Source of the DNA: Sepiola atlantica | Taxonomy: Eukaryota > Mollusca > Cephalopoda > Sepiida > Sepiolidae | Assembly (NCBI GenBank): GCA_963556195.1 | Contig: OY744528.1 | Coordinates: 63,854,146 to 63,918,145 of the forward strand | Reading direction: 5' to 3' | DNA: 64,000 nt | Shown here: positions 21,865-34,062 of the stretch, piece after piece | How the letters are laid out: every line of letters begins with the position of its first letter | How positions within the stretch are numbered: position 1 is the stretch's first letter | Notes under the pieces: generated by a model | What the model was told of the DNA's origin: nothing | What the model saw: only the letters and a program-made list of their open reading frames with translations | Databases searched by the model: none | Translations under genes and position numbers: made by a program

Positions 21865-23044
21865 TTGGACTCGGCAAACCACCCCCTCCCTAAATTCCCA
21901 TTGCAGACTGAAGCCACACTTGAGAACCTTGTCATCACCCCATCTCAAGTCAGCGACATCATAAAAATCTTGACACCTTCAAAGCCTGATCTTATACCAG
22001 AAATAGTAATAATAAAATGCTCTGCAGAGCTGGCTCCTGTCCTCTCCAAACTAATCAACAAATGCCTTGCTGAATTTTGTTTCTTGATAGTTTAAAAATT
22101 GCCTCTGTGGTACCAGTCTTTAATAATTCTGGAGAGAGAACTGATCCTCTAAACCACCGTCCAATCAGTCTACTCCCGATCTTGCTAAATGCTAAACTCT
22201 TTGAATCAATCGATCTTGCTATAGTCCGGCACCTAGCTAATGCTAAACTTCTTTCTGGTCATCAATACTGATTTAGACAAGCACGATATACTGCAGATAT
22301 CCTAACGGTCATCTCTGAACGCATATACCATACACTGGACAAGGCAGATGTGGGCAAATCCGACGCGCACATATCCGAGGCAATGGCTGAACCCTTATAA
22401 AAGGACCTTTTCTCTGTAGTGGATTGTGATCAAAAATGGATGGTAACTTTTAATGCCGCAAAGACAAAGCTACTTTCCTTCAATAACTACAAGAAACCTC
22501 TTCAACCACCGATTGTCATGGCAAAGATCACCCTACCTGAGAGTTCATCATTCAAACTCCTCGACTTAACTTTCACAGATAACATAAATTGGAATAAATA
22601 CATTGTAAACATTGCCAGGGCTGCTGCAAAGAAGGTGGACTCCCTCTACCGTGCCAGTAAACTTCTCACACCTGACATTATCCTATATCTCTACAAAGCC
22701 ACTATCCGCCCATACATGGAGTATTGTTGCCCCACCTCGGCTGGGGCATCATCCAATAGTCTTTCCCTCTTGTCTAAGAGGGAGAGACTAGTCGCCAACT
22801 TGATAGGTCCCTCACTATCCACCAAGTCTCAGCCCCTGTCCCCTCGCCGCTATGTTGCTTCCTTGTGTTTGTTTTATAAGTACTTCAATGGATTGTGCTC
22901 TGATGAGCTTGCCGCTCTGGTACCCCCACGACGTGACTTCACTAGACCAACCCATCAATCTGCCAAATCCTATCCATTCACTGTGGAGGTCACCAGATGC
23001 CAAATAGCTTTCTACTCTAAAAGCTTCTTTCCTCGTGCTGATTG
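21865..23044 (+). pseudogene. LINE reverse transcriptase lacking its catalytic core (copy 1)
   Basis: 21865-22095 carries the RT region ITPSQVSDIIKILTPSKPD. 22077-22271 reads [14 protein letters not shown] and [10 protein letters not shown]. Shortly after KADVG (about 22350) the sequence jumps to SDAHISEAMAEP, skipping motifs A, B and the aromatic-Ala-Asp-Asp box. From 22419 to 23045 a 208-residue frame holds the C-terminal part: MVTFNAAKTKLLSF, WNKYIVNIARAAAKKVDSLY, RPYMEYCCPTSAG and the final FYSKSFFPRAD. Without the core it cannot polymerise. Copy 2 keeps the missing part. Confidence 0.85.
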
Positions 23045-23252
23045 ACTCTGGAACTCTCTCACTGCTCCCTGTTTTCTTGACGGTACTGGCATACACAAAT
23101 TTAAAACTAATGTAAACAGACATCTCTCAGCTCAGCTCCCAATTTAGGTTGTCCCCCCCCCCAAAAAAAACTTTTACCCTTTTTCTCAGTAGCCCCTTAC
23201 GTCTGCAGTGGTGGAATGCCTTGTTTGAGGTGAACTATGTTAAAAAAAAACT

Positions 23253-23893
23253 TTTCCGATGTGCTACCTCTGAACTGAAGAATTCAACTGGCGTACTAGT
23301 AAGGTTACTCCCACATGTTAGTTTGCTCTTTACTTTGTTTTTATTTGTTTTAGCCAAAAAATTACCCACTGTATAGTTTAGGTTTATTCCACGACATTTA
23401 CATCAAAGAACGTTTTATTCTTTGTGCATTTTTATGATGATTTTGTAGTGTTGCTGATACAATATTGAAATATAAATGTTGTTTAGCTCACGGTTACAGA
23501 AACAAATAGTAAATAAGACATCTCACATAAATTTTATGTTTGTTTTGAAATGTGATAAAAAAATTAAAAACAGGGTTGTTGTAATATACAATTAATCTTT
23601 AAGTTGGATGGGGATGGGGATGTTTTAAACCGAAAGTGGGAGAAACTCTATCAGGATAGACAGACGAAACTCAACCTTACTGGAGCTTAAATAATATTAT
23701 ATATTAAATTAAAGATAAGAGATGTATCGTTTAATAATAATTTATCCTGATAATATAAAGCTAAATATATTGAATAGAGCAATCAGTTAAAGAGATGAAA
23801 ATAAAAGGATTATATAGTTTCACTTGCTTTTAACTTCTGATGTCTTAATGAATATTCTATCTATATATTTTTTTATTTACCTCTTTCATCTCT

Positions 23894-23896
<3 letters not shown>
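23253..23896. other. AT-rich sequence downstream of LINE copy 1
   Basis: No domain-bearing frame or tandem repeat was recognised. Confidence 0.4.
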
Positions 23897-23943
<47 letters not shown>

Positions 23944-23981
23944 CATATATATATATACATATATATACATATATATATATA
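23897..23981. repeat. (TA)n with periodic CATA interruptions
   Basis: TA dinucleotides interrupted by TACATATA roughly every 10-20 bp, a common ageing pattern of TA arrays. Confidence 0.95.
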
Positions 23982-24123
23982 TGCTTTTGAAAATGATTTG
24001 CGAAAAACTCTCTGGAGCTCTTTCGACTATCATCTCGTCAGGAGAAACCGATAGTATAATCAATCAAATATATCAACGAAAATGTAGAGCAAGGGAGAGA
24101 ATTGAAGTGCCAGCGAATACTAA

Positions 24124-24464
24124 AACTCGATTAAAATTAATTTAATTTAATAGTCGTTTAAAACGGCACAGCGTGTTATTAAAACGAAATAACGGGGGGG
24201 GGGGTCAACGTTCCCCAAAGAAAGTTAGCTATGCTAGTAACTATAAGTTGGAGCGTTTTACGTGCTTCATAGAGCGGATTCCAAAAACCAGTTTAAATTT
24301 TTGAAATCTGTCTCCATCTTTTTACGTAAACTTCCTTATGCTGATATAAGGAGTTTGTGAGAGCGCTAACTCTCTTTGGTGAACTGTGAACTACCTCCTG
24401 TTTTTTTAATCTCCCGATGTGCCGTTTTAAACGACTATCAAATTAAATTCATTTTAATCAAGTT
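24124..24464. mobile_element. MITE-like element with 45-bp inverted repeats
   Basis: The left arm 24125-24169 (ACTCGATTAAAATTAATTTA ... AAACGGCAC) and the right arm 24419-24463 (GTGCCGTTTTAAACGACTAT ...) are reverse complements with about three mismatches in 45. The interior of about 250 bp contains a G run and no coding frame. Size and long arms fit a non-autonomous DNA transposon. The target duplication is not obvious, so superfamily is unassigned. Confidence 0.8.
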
Positions 24465-25183
24465 AGGTTTATAAAACAATTGAAATATATTACAACGTAA
24501 ATAAACGAAATCTATTTTTAAAATATAGATTATCTAGTTTCATAAAACAAAATTTGAATTAAACAAAAACTATATCAGTGAAGTTTTTTATTTAAAAAGT
24601 TTTTAAAATTTAAATAATTATTTTTGTGGGGGATTTGTAAGATTTAAAAGAATTATTCGTTTTAGTCTGTAGAATCCATGTTCCATTTTTGAAAAAAGGC
24701 AATGCCAACAAGTATTTATTTTACGTTTTCAGCGTTTCAAATTCTATTTTCAAATAACAGTTATTCTATACAATTATTATGGTCGTAGTTTTAAGATGCG
24801 GAAACAAAGTAAAAAAGGTTTAATTTAATATAGATTATTTTTAAGAGGTCTTGACATTTTCCTTTGCTAATATTTGAAAATTACAAGAAAACGATGATAG
24901 ATTCAAATTAAAAAAATAGTAAGTAAATATATTAAAAATACCTTCTTTTCCAAAAGAGAACCTATATTAGATTACATCTTTATAAATATATTTTACTACT
25001 AAAACTATTTCTTGTTATTTTAAAACTAAAGCATATTAAGTATTGTTTAAATACATCACAGCGTTGTTATTTAAAAACATGTTTTCAAAGCAAAAATTGC
25101 AAACATGTCTATATTTTAAACTACATTTCCTAAGAAACCTTCCCAATGTCCACACAGGAAACTCCAGGTGAAGACCGCTAGTG

Positions 25184-25187
<4 letters not shown>
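24465..25187. other. AT-rich sequence, nothing recognised
   Basis: Very low G+C with poly-A and poly-T runs; no frames, boxes or tandem repeats of note. Confidence 0.45.
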
Positions 25188-25275
<88 letters not shown>

Positions 25276-25322
25276 AAGTAAGAGAGAGAGAAAAAAAGAG
25301 ATAGAGACAGATAGATAGATAG
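25188..25322. repeat. compound (TA)n-(GA)n-(GATA)n microsatellite
   Basis: TA to about 25248, GA with AAAG interruptions to about 25305, then GATAGATAGATA. It borders the left arm of the palindrome that follows. Confidence 0.97.
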
Positions 25323-25696
25323 AGGAGTGTGAGAAGACTATCACAATGCAGGAAAATGAAATATGTCGGTGTTGAAAAGTAAGACAAAAACAAGTGATTT
25401 TTATACATATTTTTTTATAGCAAATCTGACTTTATTAGGCAAGACTTCAACACAGTAATGTAATGTATGTGACCGTGTTTCATAATATATTTCCAGTAAA
25501 TACCTCTTTATCAAATACAGGTGTTTCAAATCTCTAAAACACGTGCGGAATTGTAATATTGTAATAGGCTTATAACGCTGTAAATATTAATGTTCGCAGC
25601 AAATGGAGTATACATACAACTAAATGTTCAGTTGTTTTTTTCTAAAATTTCATATTTAATTAAACTGATGAAGTGTTATTTTTGTTTAAATTAACT

Positions 25697-25746
<50 letters not shown>

Positions 25747-26866
25747 GGAGGAGTGATAATAGCTAAGAGCGATATTCCATTATGTTTTTATATAATCTAT
25801 TTAATATTTATTTATTTTTAATGTGGGTGCTGTAGTCGAAAATCAGATACTATTATTATTTTAACAATATGTATTTATTTGTTTTTCTAATAAATTTTTG
25901 TTATTAATTTATTTTTCATAATTAACGGGTAACTATGTTTTGATTAATACCATATGTTGTTTGTAGCCTGCAGAAAATTCAACAAAGAAAATAAATTCTT
26001 TTAAATGACGAAGAATTTCTTGTATTTATTAGGAGATTAATCATTATCTACTTACTCTAACATTATTTAATGTGTTGCTATGATTTTAGTAAATTGTTAT
26101 TATTGAAATTCAAAATTTATTAGATACATATATATATACAATATTTTATTTTATTTTTTCAATATATAATACTTTTAAATGGTAAAAAGGAGTTTCTACA
26201 CTTATTTGAACCTTTTAAATCAATTTCTGAACTTTTAAATATTTATTTTCTAGTGTTTAATTTGGTTTTGTCATGGGTAATAAGAATCTAATATCTAACT
26301 GGTTATTTTTCCCGTTTCTCAATCAAACAATCAGTTTTAACAAGGGGATATCATTACTTGAAACTTTTTATAGTGACTTATATATAAAAAAGTATTAAAT
26401 AGATAATATTAAAAAAGGAAACTAAAAATGAATGGAATACCCCCCTTAGCTATTACCCGCTCTACAAACAATTCTATTTAAATAGTTAATTTAATTTAAA
26501 CAAATATAACACTTTATCAGTTAAATCAAATATGACATTTTGAAAAATCAACATTTAGTTATAGTTTTACTCCATTTGCTGCGGACATTAATATTTACTG
26601 CGTTATAAGCATCTAACAATATTATTATTCCGCACGGGTTTTACACATTAAAAACACCTAGAATTTGATAAGGGGTCTTTTCTTGGAAATATATTATGGA
26701 ACACGGTCACTAACATTACATCACTGTGTTGAAGTCTTGCTTAATCAACTAAGATTTTCCATATTTTTTTCTTAAATAGATTAAAAAATGACATGTTTTT
26801 GTCTTACTTCTCCACGTAGAAATATTTTCTATTTCTTGCATTGTGATAGACTTCTCACACTCTTTT
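25323..26866. repeat. 1.5-kb imperfect palindrome, arms ~490 bp
   Basis: The left arm (about 25323-25810) is the diverged reverse complement of the right arm (about 26390-26866). Paired landmarks from outside in: GTGTGAGAAGACTATCACAA with its complement near 26840-26862; AAGTAAGACAAAAACA; GCAAGACTTCAACACAGT; GACCGTGTTTCATAATATAT; GTGCGGAATTGTAATATTGT; CGCAGCAAATGGAGTA; and TAATAGCTAAG..ATATTCCATT. A TA tract (25700-25742) has grown inside the left arm only. The loop (25811-26389) is AT-rich without coding signal. A foldback-type or long-TIR non-autonomous transposon is likely; a transcript would fold into a long hairpin. Confidence 0.82.
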
Positions 26867-26918
26867 ATATACGCATCTCACACAATGCTTTGAGCAAACT
26901 ACATCTTCTTATCATATA

Positions 26919-26959
26919 TATATATACATATATATATACATACATATATATATATATAT
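26919..26959. repeat. (TA)n with CATA interruptions
   Basis: Lies about 50 bp beyond the right end of the palindrome. Confidence 0.95.
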
Positions 26960-27361
26960 GAAAAGAACAAAAAAGAAAAACAATTACAATGCCTTTCTTT
27001 AATTTTTTCTTTTTTTTTGTCTTTTTCATACATCCTGTTTCCATGGCATTTCATTTTGTGATATATCGTGTATTTTATTCCCATTTCCTATGACTGTAAG
27101 GATAAAGTGACAGCGTACAGAGCCAAAAGTGGATTAGTGAAATGGGTTTAACACTTATGACCGCCTGAAATCATCACTTCCCTATACTGATGAGATTAAA
27201 AAAGCTCGATACGCCGTCATCTGTAGGTAAATATAATTTAATATTTATTTATAAATATTAATATATATATATATGTATATATATATTAGTGTTTATGTCA
27301 TTACTTTATACATATAAAGAGACATATAGATTCATGTTGTCTACTCCCTCCCTAATCCCCC
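26960..27361. other. AT-rich spacer
   Basis: Contains a T-rich stretch (26999-27026) and a short TA tract at 27259-27287; no gene seen. Confidence 0.45.
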
Positions 27362-28915
27362 CATGTTTTCCTCTCCCTCCCTTATTTACCATTGTGGATT
27401 GAAGCCACACTGTGTGACCTAATTATCACCCCATCTCATGTCCGTACATAATAAAAAAAACACATTAATATCTCGAAAGCATGTGGCCTGGTCTTATACC
27501 AATAAAAAGAAAAAACGCAATTCTGTGCTGAACTGGTCTATTTCCTCTCCATACTCTACAACAAATGCATTGCTGAATCTTGTTTAATTTATAGCATGAC
27601 AATTGCTTCTGTGGTACCAATCTTCAAGAGTTTTGGAGATCGATCTGACCCCCAGCAAAATCGCCTCTTCAATCTTCTCCCACTCTTCGTTATAATCTCT
27701 GAATCGTTAATCAATCTAGCGTTAGTCAGTAATCTCGTTATTGTTAAATTTCTTTCTGGCTGTAGCGCTTGATGTAAGCAAAGCCTTTGACAAGGTGCGG
27801 CATAAAAATCTTCTCATTTAAATGAATTCATATGGTGTTACTGGACAAATATTTAATATAATTAAGTCCTTTCTAACCAGAACAAAGGTCCAGGTTGTTC
27901 TAGATAGCCGTTCATCCAAACAACATGCCATAAATCCACGTGCACCCCAAGGATCGATCCTAGGACCTTATTGTTACTGATTTTCATAAACCACTTCAAC
28001 AGTAACATTGTGTCTAAGATCGGTATATTTGCTGACGACACTACACGTAATTATCGTCATGTTGGATAAAAAAACGGCACGCACATATCCGAGGTAATGA
28101 TTGAATAGTGGGAAGGTTACCTCCAGTCTGTAGTGTAATTGAATAGGTTATAAATAGATGATAACATTTAATGCTGCTAAGACGAATCTCCTTTCCTTTT
28201 AACGACCGATGATTATGGCAAATAAACTCCCTACCTGACAGTTCAACGTTCAACTCCTTCGTCTTACATTCACATGTAACATGAATTGGAACAAATACAT
28301 TGAAGGCATTGCCAAGGCTGCTGCAAAGAAAGTGGGTATCTCTACTGTGCTATATAGCTTATCACACCTGACAGTATCCTATATCTTTACAAAACCACAA
28401 TCCACCCATGCATTATGTGGTGTTTTCACATCTGGGCTTGTGCAACATCCACTAGTAAGGCCCTCTTAGACAAGGTCCAAAAGAGTCGCTAATCTAATAG
28501 GTTCCTCACTATACACCAAACTCCAGCACCTGTCCCATAGCCGCAATTTTGCACCATTGTGCTTGTTTTACAACTACTTCAATGGAATGTGCTCCGATGA
28601 ACTTGCTCTTCTGGTGATCCCCTCAACATAAATACACTCAACAAACCCGACAATAAGCTAAATCCCATCAATTCACTGTGGCGCTCTCCAGATGCTGGAG
28701 ACCCTTCTACTCTAATAGCTTCTATCCTCGTACTACCACCTTTGGAAGTCCCTCACTTCTCCCCGTTTCCCCGACTGTACCGACATAACACATTTAAAAC
28801 TAATGTGAAGAAGCATCTCACTGCACAACGCCCGATTTTGGATGCCCCCCCCCAAACTTACACCCTAATACTCAGTGTCTACAGTGGCAACTTGCCTTGT
28901 CTGGGGTGAACTACG

Positions 28916-28916
<1 letters not shown>
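27362..28916 (+). mobile_element. Jockey/CR1-type LINE, copy 2, 5'-truncated
   Basis: Same family and orientation as 20578-23252: parallel strings include ATTGAAGCCACAC, CACCCCATCTCA, AAATGC.TTGCTGAAT, GCACATATCCGAGG and the common 3' end GCCTTGTCTGGGGTGAACTACGTTAA. It starts within the RT N-terminal region. The 3' end runs directly into (TA)n. Riddled with stops and indels. Confidence 0.82.
27590..28740 (+). pseudogene. LINE reverse transcriptase, core present but frame-broken (copy 2)
   Basis: Frames shift several times. Motif A is readable at 27765-27797 (ALDVSKAFDKV). Motif B region follows with PQGSILGP at about 27949-27972. Motif C reads Phe-Ala-Asp-Asp at 28028-28039. Later pieces are WNKYIEGIAKAAAKKVG (28281-28340) and degenerate matches to the C-terminal part. 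The stretch between the SGHQY-like motif and motif A, which copy 1 keeps, is deleted here around 27758-27763. Confidence 0.8.

Positions 28917-28957
<41 letters not shown>
28917..28957. repeat. (TA)n at the 3' end of LINE copy 2
   Basis: Begins right at the GTTAA terminus, so it may have grown from the LINE tail or been the insertion site. Confidence 0.95.
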
Positions 28958-28962
<5 letters not shown>

Positions 28963-29935
28963 GTACATTATTGTGTACAAGTTATCCATTCTCTATGAAT
29001 CTCTTTATACTGGTATGATTTTATATTACTCTGTTGATCTTCTACGAGTTGGTCGTATGCCTTGCAGTATTGCGGTTAATATTTTGCCGCCATGAGGGTT
29101 TTGTCAATCCCTGAAAAAATACTATTCAAAAGACAGATGTCGTGATTTCGACACGCCTCTAAATACCTACATTTACTTAATTCAACCTTTGCACATCGCC
29201 AACAATAAAAATGTACTTAAACTAATAAGAAGAACACGATCAGTGAAACCAGTTTTGAAGTGTATCAGATTGCAATCCTAATAGTTTGAAATGTCAGACA
29301 TACATTTGTGAGGAATTCCGTGTTGTCTCGTGTAAATTATCAAATTCTATTTGCGATTAATATTTCCCGCGCAACTTTATAGCTAAAGGAATAAAAGGTT
29401 TCGGAAATAAAACAGTATGAATCCCCAAAGTAAGAATATTTTCATAAAGAGAAAAGTGAGACAGTAAAAAATTATGGGATTTTCACGTATAAAAAGAAGT
29501 CTTTTTAGATCTTTTCTCGTCCTGGGAAATGACTGACATGTCAGATTTCAAAAACTAGATCGGTTTCTGTGAGAGCAATAAGATTGCAAAAATGACCTAA
29601 TCGAGTTAAAAATACCACAAGTGTAGAAGGTTATTAGAAATTAACAGAATGATTAGAAAAAAAAACAAGAACAAAAGTCAGTCATTAGACTGCATACCTC
29701 CGCATGACAACGTAAGGATGGGCTAAAGACGTTACTGGTCCTTACTCCTCTATATTTTATAAAGTTATGCCATGAAAATGTTTCTAATTCAAAAACTATT
29801 TTTCTGATCAGGCTGAAGTCTTGTATGGTGGTTATTCTCATCAAAAAGCGTCAGATCTATACATTAAATTTGGAAAAGATCGAAGTTGAAATTCCGTCAA
29901 AATTTCGACTTCGTAAAAGATTAAATAAGATGCAA
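28958..29935. other. sequence without a recognised gene
   Basis: Mixed AT-rich unique sequence. The 63-codon minus frame at 29653-29844 has no domain. Confidence 0.4.
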
Positions 29936-30370
29936 GCATTCATCGACTACGATATGGATCAAGTAGCATGTATCTAGGACGAACAAGAGCGAAGTTATCA
30001 CAATTGCCAATAATGCTTGAGCAGCACAAGCAGATGAAGGGCAACGGTGTTAGGCATGAAAACAACGTCCCATAGTTGCGAAAGAGGTACGTCATCGAAA
30101 AAATAATCGAATATTCTCTGAAGAGATTGCAAGAAGTGGGAGATGTCACTTCCACCTCTTCCGATATTGTCATAAGAGTAACGCGTCTATCTCTGATGAT
30201 GAACGTATTATAACGCGTTCCCACTGTATTTGACACACTGAACGATGGTGCCACTTATTTCTGAAATATATTCAACCATTTGTCCAGCCGTCAGACCCCT
30301 CAGTTACCGCTCGTGTTTTATCAATGATAAGTGCACGACTCATCTTCAAGAGGAAAGCTCTGGTCTAATA
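29936..30370 (-). pseudogene. possible DNA-transposase N-terminal relic
   Basis: On the minus strand two overlapping frames give helix-turn-helix-like wording, RGLTAGQMVEYISEISGT (about 30250-30305) and DRRVTLMTISEEVEV (about 30150-30195), the sort of spacing seen in the paired HTH regions of Tc1/mariner-type transposases. No DDE core follows and no terminal repeats were found, so this is a tentative call. The rest of the 104-codon frame at 29940-30254 is unrecognised. Confidence 0.3.
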
Positions 30371-31037
30371 TGACATTACTTGTAGATTTCGGTACGTCAG
30401 TATAACTAGATGCGATTAAAATACATTTGCTTCAAATGATTAATTGATGTACCATCGTTTCTGCCTTTTTTTTAAGGAAAAGCAAAATCCTCAAGTTAAC
30501 AACTCTATATATTTTCGAATGTAACTATGTATCGGCTAGCCGAATGAGTGTATGCTGCGCGAAGATATATAAGCCAAATAATACGAATGAGGGGGGGGGC
30601 GGTCGTGCAAGTGGGTTTTTGTTAACTGAAGTGTCTAAATTTACAAGGAATATATTTACTTACAAAATCATTTGTCTCTTAAAGCAAACAGGATTAGAAT
30701 GAATTCTATTTTATTACGGGAACGCTTACCTTAGAGACGTATGCCCTTTGTCATGATGGTATTGCACAAGCACACTTTTTCAAACTTAAAACGGCACATA
30801 TAGTTTGAGTATAAGTTCGTCGTAAGGGTGTTACAAATAATACACTATTTAATCCATTACTATATATTCCTTTTGCTCTGTTTTAGTGTCCCTACGATTT
30901 GTGATGCTAATAAGCCGGCTTTAATTTTCCGCAGGACCAACGAATAAATAAAGAATGAAACTACTACTCTCCAACTCAAATATCATTAGAAAGAACCAAT
31001 CTCATTTAAAAGTTCAAATACCTTTGAGGGTATGCAA
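30371..31037. other. unique sequence, nothing recognised
   Basis: Contains a G run near 30590. No coding or RNA signal was seen. Confidence 0.4.
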
Positions 31038-31256
31038 CTATTATTATTATTATTATTATTATTATTACTACTACTACTATTATTATTACAATTATTTTTA
31101 CTATCACCATTATTATCATTATTATTATTATCATTTTTATTAATTTATTATTATTATCATTATTATCATTATTATTATTATTATTATGATTATGATTATG
31201 ATGATGATGATGATGATGGTTGTTGTTGTTGTTGTCGTTGTCGTTGTCGTTGTTGT
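31038..31256. repeat. compound trinucleotide microsatellite
   Basis: (TTA/ATT)n with CAT, ACT and ATC interruptions, then (GAT)n at about 31186-31217, then (TGT/CGT)n to 31256. Tyr, Leu, Asp and Cys runs in the frames here are repeat artefacts. Confidence 0.96.
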
Positions 31257-32944
31257 AATACTATACACCACTGTGTTCGTTGGGAATACCCGGCTTTCAC
31301 CTATCTGGTTATCCATGATTTAGGATAAAAATGCGGCTTGTTCATATTCAAGAAGGATTCATCAGTACCGTTAAGAGCGAATAGCTCAAAATTGAAAGTT
31401 AACTGGCTATTGGTGAAATGTCTGGTATTTTTATAAGTTGTTTGCTGTTTGAGAAAGCGTATTACGTCTTTGCTTTTTTAAAAAATCATTGTTTATTATG
31501 TATTTTTGGTATGCCATTTACTGATTGTAGACTGTGTAGAATTTTTTTCTCGCAGCGTGTGTGAAATGAGTATATCTAAATAAATAAATGGTAATGTTTT
31601 TTTTCATCTATTATACCTATATTACCATCAAAACGACTAACTGTTTGAAATACTGTATATACCGAAAAACAAAGAATTAAACAGCTATTTGTATGCCTAA
31701 TTTCAACAATTACTTTTAAACAGTTTATTATAAATAAATGCTTGTTATTAATTTGTAATTTTATTATACTATTTGCCGATCTATGCAGCAGTTTTTCGAT
31801 ATTAATAGTAATTAAAGTGATTTAATAAAAAATAATTTTAACATTTCTTCAAATTATCATGCTCATTAAGTTTCCTAAAAATACTTTAAACAGAAACTAA
31901 TATAGCATAGGTGCTAGAAATGCGCTTAATAAGAAGGGGTCATATCAGGAAAATATAAGGATCTATCTTCTTCCCCCTTACCCTCTCTCTCTCATACACT
32001 GTCTCTCCTTTTATCTCTGTAAGTGGAGAATCTTAGAAAATATGATACAGTTTTTCGAATAACAAAGTGGTTTTAGAAGAGAGAAGAGATCATCGACACT
32101 AGTTTTCAAGTCGGCTTTTTACTATGTCAAAGCATAAGGACCTGTTTAATTTTTAAATATTATTTTTAGATATGTGCCTGCACACCTATATACGGAGATT
32201 ACATTGACGCATGTTGCGAACTCCCGATATTAACCTTAGGGATTCGTTCTCGCATTTTATCTTGCAACCCGTTATTACCCAGTTGTTTAGAAACAACGAT
32301 TCTAACGCCAATAATTCTTTAATCCTCCTCAATATTTTTTCGCCGTGGTAAAGTCGGTAGCAACGTGCTAGTTTCTGACAGGGCAACCCATGGCGGACAG
32401 ATTTGCAGCAATAGGTTTTAACGCCTAAACCTGGTTAACAGGGCTCTGGTGAAAATCCAGGATGATCCTGACTCAGGATCTGTGGTTTTCTGGCCGTCTA
32501 TGCTTCTACGTTGGGCAAACAAAGGCCTGTCACATTCAGAACCTCAAATCAATAGGGTAAAAGTAGCAACGTTGCTTTAGCGCTATTTTTCGTATGTTCT
32601 GAGCCAAACCTTCCCTAACATCGCAGACAACCGCTGAGCCTTGCTACTCTTGGTGTTGGGGTGCAAATATGTAATCCTGCATGTTAAACAACAGCTGCAA
32701 CAAACGAACAATACTTTATGCAGAAAAGACAACCATGAGGCATTATCTTCATGAACTCTGTGCAGAAGTCCGACTCGCTCAACAAACTAACAGACCAGTC
32801 ACTATAATTATCCGACTCTTACCCGGATCCGGTCTTTTTTCTTGGTTCACTTCTACTCCAACTCTACTCTAGGGTACGTCATTAAGCTCGTACTATTACT
32901 AATATTAATTGTTTTATTGTACTATCTTTTAATTCTCCATTCAT
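31257..32944. other. unique sequence without a supported gene
   Basis: A GC-richer stretch runs from about 32340 to 32870. Within it a 63-codon plus frame (32681-32872) and read-through fragments before it have no recognised domain. They could be a worn LINE or LTR fragment. Confidence 0.35.
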
Positions 32945-33045
32945 TCCTCGTTAGGGGCGCCTCGGGCGATCGGCAATACAAGTATTTACTCAAGAGGTGA
33001 GAGTAATGCCTAGGAGAGTGCACCTCCTAAGACTAAGCTAGATCA
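32945..33045 (-). repeat. dispersed repeat related to 44236-44335
   Basis: The reverse complement reads TTAGGAGGTGCACTCTCCTAGGC...CACCTCTT...GAGGCGCCCCTAACGAG. This lines up with the plus strand at 44236-44335 (ATGAGGTCCACCCTCCCAGGC...CCCCTCTT...GAGGCGCCCCTACCGGG). Likely part of a SINE or other short element. Confidence 0.55.
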
Positions 33046-34009
33046 GATCTCATCCCACCAAAACAGATCCTGGTACTTTTGCGTCAGTTATTATGTTGTC
33101 GGATTGATTATCGAGGCGAATCTAGTCTGGAACGAAAAACTCATCTCCACTGTTCACTCATGGAACCGAGTACATCTCGATCTCGAGTATTTCCAAATAC
33201 AAAAAATGTTACCTATTAACTATTCCGCCCAATTCACTAAGTTATATATTATTCATGACAATAAAAATAAGAGGTTCAAAAAATTAAAATTACAAACAAC
33301 AAACAAAAGACAACACTAACATAACAGCAAATTAGTAATCAATATACTGCAACATGCGGAAATTGTGCACCTCTCATTAAATACAAAATACACACTAAAC
33401 AGACACACGTACATACATATACATACACATTTACATATACATAAACACATGAATCCACTCATGTCCAATTAAAAGAAAATTCCACCAGACAAAAATACAA
33501 TTGTAATTTAGAATGAATTAATAAAAAAAATAAAAATAAAAACTCACATAATCATAGAAGGAATCGGAATTAACTTATAAATAATTAACACCGACCAGAC
33601 AAAGAAATCAATTAATAATTATTTACAAGAATATAAATTTACTGTAAATCCAATAAATTTACTTGGTTTATGTTTCCATGACTTTCCATACTTGACTTAG
33701 ATCACTTATTGGCAATTAGATTGCTATAGACGCCATGCACAATATTCTTTCCATTTATTTTTCATATTTTCAGCTGGGGTTTCTCCACGTGGAGACATAT
33801 ATTTTTGTGGGAAGACACGTTGTTGCTTGCTTATCATTTAATACTTCATCAAGTTTTTATAAGTGTTTTTATTACATACAAGATGGGACGTGGCTTTTAG
33901 AAAAGTTGTATTTATTTTACTGCCGGATTGACGTACACTTGTTAGAATGTTGGAAAGAATAATCAGCATAGCTAATAGACATGCTTATCTGATTTGCAAA
34001 AACGCTTTA

Positions 34010-34012
<3 letters not shown>
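33046..34012. other. AT-rich unique sequence
   Basis: Short frames at 33104-33319 and 33735-33962 lack domains. An ACATACAT-rich stretch lies near 33410-33450. Confidence 0.4.

Positions 34013-34060
<48 letters not shown>
34013..34060. repeat. (TA)n at left edge of classical mariner
   Basis: TA tract ending ATACATATATA, then the mariner terminal repeat. TA repeats also resume on the far side at 35354. Confidence 0.95.
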
Positions 34061-34062
34061 TA

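Larger units (their letters stand above)
20578..23252 (+). mobile_element. Jockey/CR1-type LINE, copy 1, internally deleted
   Basis: Endonuclease and reverse-transcriptase remains run left to right and end in a 3' region (GCCTTGTTTGAGGTGAACTATGTTAAAAAAAAAC at about 23218-23252) that is shared with copy 2 at 28889-28920. Broken by many stops and by a deletion of the RT catalytic core near 22350. Clade placement among Jockey, CR1 and L2 relatives is uncertain. Confidence 0.8.
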
